A DNA stretch of 64,000 nucleotides, from assembly GCA_023079485.1 (NCBI GenBank), contig CM041084.1, positions 126,725,292 through 126,789,291 on the forward strand. The letters run 5' to 3'. Shown one piece after another: positions 60,401 through 64,000 of this stretch (position 1 is its first letter; each line of letters begins with the position of its first letter). The translations under genes and the position numbers were made by a program. Under the pieces are notes generated by a model. It saw nothing but the letters and a program-made list of their open reading frames with translations. It ran no database searches and had not been told where the DNA came from. This DNA is from Archilochus colubris (lineage: Eukaryota; Chordata; Aves; Apodiformes; Trochilidae).

Positions 60401-63400
60401 GTCCTGAAACCTCTCGGGGATAAGGACCTTGCCAGAGACCCAGGGGAGCACAGTGCTGGCTCCCCAGGGCCCCTCTGCCTGTGGTCACTTCCATTTCCAC
60501 CAAGGCGATGTCCCCAGGGCTATTTAGCCCGTCTCCAGCTTCACAGACCATACCTGCATCCTGCATGGAGCAGGACGGCCCAGGAGTCTCCTAGCCTGGT
60601 GGTGTCAGGATGTACCCTCTCCCAGTTTGGCCAAGTCCTGGCACAACCCAACCTGCTCACTCAGCCTTGCCAGAAGAGCCTGAACTCATGCTGCTACAAG
60701 CAGTGGCATCCTTCACCAGAGAATGAAGGATAAGCTAGAGTACATCCCTACCCTTAGTTCAGGTTTTGAGAAAATCAAGGGTTTATCTTGGAGGAATTCA
60801 AACAGGACTGGGTTAGCCATGAGGTATAAGCAGGGCAGGTGGCAAAGCAGCCGTGCCTGCCTGCCAGGAACAGGGCAAGCAAAGAGGCTGTGCACCAGCA
60901 CTAGGTTACCAAGCAAACTCTCGAGTGCTTAGGTTTTCAAGTTTTTCTTCCTAGGAATCAACATTTGTTAAGGAAACACGTTTCCCTTGCATGTCTGTGG
61001 AGGAGCACCATGAAGGCTGGGATGAGGACAATGACAGCACGCTGGAGTGAGACAGGCATTGTTCAGTGCAGAACTCTTTCCAAAAATCACTCGGCCAAGA
61101 TAGCAGGTTTTTTCCACAAAAGAAATAAAGGATATTTGACACATAATGCAAAGTGAAAACCAGAACCTAGATGGGGGAAGGGCATGTGTGTGAAAATCAT
61201 GTCACTGCAATGAATGTCAGATAAAAAGGGGTCTGTCACAAATCCTCCACTAATCCAATAATGCAAAAACCTCTTGGTATCACTGAGACATGGCACAAGG
61301 TATTTGTTTGTTTGTTACTACTTTTCATAAACTACACTATATGTTTAGCCTTAGAAAGATAGCAATTTGACAAATTTTCCTATCACAAAAACAGAGCCTT
61401 GATTTTTCATTAAGGTCAAACTGTTTTTCACATGTCAAATTTACTATGCATTCCTCAACCGGTATTTTTACCCTGAAGAAGGGCCATTTCTTCCTCAGCT
61501 TCCTACAGTTGTCAGCTGTGTGACAACCGTATTTAGAGGTAATCAGACAGGTCATATTACAAAAGTTAGTCAACTCATTTGAAACCTTAGCCCCTAAATT
61601 TAATGGCACACTCTATGCATTTCTAAAGAAAAGTTACTTTAATTCAACCTCCAAGGTAGCACAGAGCTTTCTCTCTGCTTATGTTCTTTCAAAATATTAT
61701 TATGTACATTATTATGTACAAAGGAGAGATTGTTGTTTTTAGGGATTTTTGTTATGGATTTTTTTTTCCTTGAAATACATGTATCATGCCATGAACTAAT
61801 TTAGGAACCATCAAATTCTCATCTTGCAAAGCTACAATATGTGCATAATATCCATGTTGGCAATTCCAACAGGCAGCTTTGCTATTTGAATCACAATTCT
61901 CCAAAGAAAAACTAATCCAGGATCCTTTCTAATGTAAACAGTTTGCTGTGAAAACACTCACGTTTAAAAATAAAGCAATGTGTGTTAATAAAATAAATAA
62001 AATCAGAGTACAAATGTGTAACAGAAGTGGCATTCCATAAGCACAGCTGTCTCAAAGTCCAAGCTGGAGGCTAGAAATCTTAATTTCAACTGACTGTCTC
62101 TTAATAATGGGTTACCTTCCTATAAAGCGTAAAGTCCATCTGCCCCAGGCAGATAAGTTTTGAAGCATTAAAATAGATAAAAATCTAACATTTTCTTTCT
62201 TGCATTGAATATGTGAATTCTAGTGTGCTATAATGTGAGAATTCCAACATATGACCATTATGGCATAATATCTCATAGCTCAGCCAGTCATTACTTCACT
62301 TGTAATTCTTATGTTAATTATGTTCATAATTACTATAAACAGATGTGGTAGAAATTCATGTGACCTTTTACTGCAGAACGCATTTCTCACTCTTTCCACT
62401 TTATTTTAGTAATAACAGTGTGTTAAACCAGAGGAAAGTATTTCTGACACTCTCTGCATATATATGTGTGTATGCATTTAACATGAAACCATTTCTACCT
62501 CATATTTCAGCCAAAGGACCACCTATATGCCTGTACATTGACAGGAAAGTGATGGTAACTGAGAAGACTACCCTGAAACACACCCCTAAAAGACTGTGCT
62601 TACAGTGAACCCTTTTGACTAAACCTAGCTAAAGCCACCCGTGAAACTGAGGACTTAAATGGAGTGCTACATTTTTATTCAGCACCTTTGTTAATGCAGC
62701 AGTATCCTGCTTTACAACTACAAGTACATGACAGCCATACAGCAATTTATTTTACTCACAGCCACACCATCACCGTCTGTACACAAAACACATTTACAAT
62801 AAAATCACTATGGATTTCATTAAGAGGGAGCCTACTCAAATTTCATTTCTTTGGACCTAATCTATAATTAGTGTGGACAGACAGGTGCAAACCCTTCTCC
62901 TCTACAGATGGCTACTGGAAATGGTGCAAAATAGCTCCTTCTGTTTAAACAACACACAGATAACCTGGCTCTGCTCTTATCACTTACAATTACCTCCATT
63001 ATACTGAACTAATGTTTACTTAAATAAAATGTCTCCCGTTCTCTAAACATTATTTGGAAACTTTCATGTGAATGGCAGGAAAAAAAATGAAGATGGAAGA
63101 CAATGTCTTTCAGATGAAATATTCTGGTAGGGGAAAAAAGCCTTCTTAAAGGACAGGATATTTTGACTTTGATTTTACATCTGCTGATCATTTTTCTTTA
63201 TCCACAAAACCACATAGTGTACTGCTTCCTGTATTCATGCTACCATATATTAAACTAATCAAGTTTATAGTAAATAAGAACAGGATAACTGCAATTTTGA
63301 AGCTGTTCTTTAAAAAGGAACATCTACCTGGAAAACCAAAACAATTTACATTAAAACTTCAGTTTTTAAACTAACTTTTAGATCTTTCACTTGAAAGAAG

Positions 63401-64000
63401 CTGAAGAAAATGAAATCTGGAAGCCAGTGTTTTAAGAATTTACACTCTTGCTACTTATGCTAAATTGAGTGTCAGTTTAAACTTTTATAAATACTACAGG
63501 TTGCTATTAAAGGCTGTATGAAAAAGAGCAGGCTGCTCATAACTGCATGGATCAAAGTTTTATAAATTATCTAAATTTAAAATAGTGTTCCTTTACATTT
63601 CTTTGGCCAAGCCATTAGAAATAACCCCTCCACAACACCAAATTCACATTCTAGTTAAGCTGATAATGCTTCTCAGTCTCTGCATGACTACTTAAGTTTC
63701 TACAGAACAAAGAAAAAGATTCCCCCTCATCTAAAAAAATCTGAAACTTCTGCTATAGCAACATACCAATATCCTTATTCAATTAGCTAGAGATTGAACA
63801 GTAATAGACTGTGGCAAGTGGATTTGAAAGATCAAAATAACAATTGCAAGCCCTTTCTCCCATCACCCCCAATGTAAATACTGCAGATGCCTATTTCACC
63901 CCAAGTGTCTGGCAACGAAGAGTTTGCAGTCTGCAGGGTACCTCAGTGAAGTGAGCTTCACATTCAACGCCTGTCGTCTGAAGTTCATTTCAGAGAAGTG
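60401..64000. other. Sequence upstream of the CpG island, no gene recognised
   Basis: GC content falls gradually to about 60.9 kb, then the sequence becomes ordinary AT-rich. I see no coding exon, RNA gene or recognisable transposon. If the CpG island is the distal promoter, this is 5' flank of RUNX1T1. Confidence 0.6.
61696..61719. repeat. Perfect 12-bp tandem duplication
   Basis: ATTATTATGTAC occurs twice back to back. It lies upstream of the CpG island in gene sense. Confidence 0.9.

Overview
This is a vertebrate genomic window, most likely from a bird. It has large AT-rich introns and one CpG island. The only interspersed repeat I can recognise is a truncated CR1 retroposon of the avian/sauropsid type. 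I see no bacterial or viral gene organisation.

The one gene I can support is RUNX1T1 (ETO/MTG8), on the minus strand, so it reads from high to low coordinates. Three shared coding exons lie at the left end: 6227-6364, 2151-2392 and 402-491. Their splice sites and phases agree exactly, and together they encode the proline/serine/threonine-rich N-terminal region and the first part of the TAFH/NHR1 domain. NHR2, NHR3 and the MYND zinc finger would lie to the left, outside the window.

Upstream are two alternative 5' exons, each carrying its own start codon and splicing into the 6227-6364 exon. The exon at about 33243 encodes the two-residue MP start of the MTG8a form. The exon at 47830-48002 encodes the 29-residue N-terminus of the MTG8b form. 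A CpG island at about 59520-60400 is the best candidate for the distal promoter and untranslated first exon of the long transcript. In humans the introns between these alternative first exons and the shared exon carry the t(8;21) leukaemia breakpoints.

The rest (about 6.4-33 kb, 33.5-47.8 kb, 48-60 kb and 60.4-64 kb) is intronic or upstream sequence. It holds simple repeats, G-quadruplex-type tracts, the CR1 copy, candidate CTCF, TEAD and POU sites, a few palindromes, and several open stretches that I do not recognise and would not call genes. The most unusual feature is a 103-nt uninterrupted purine tract (pyrimidine on the coding strand) just upstream of the likely acceptor of the MTG8b exon.
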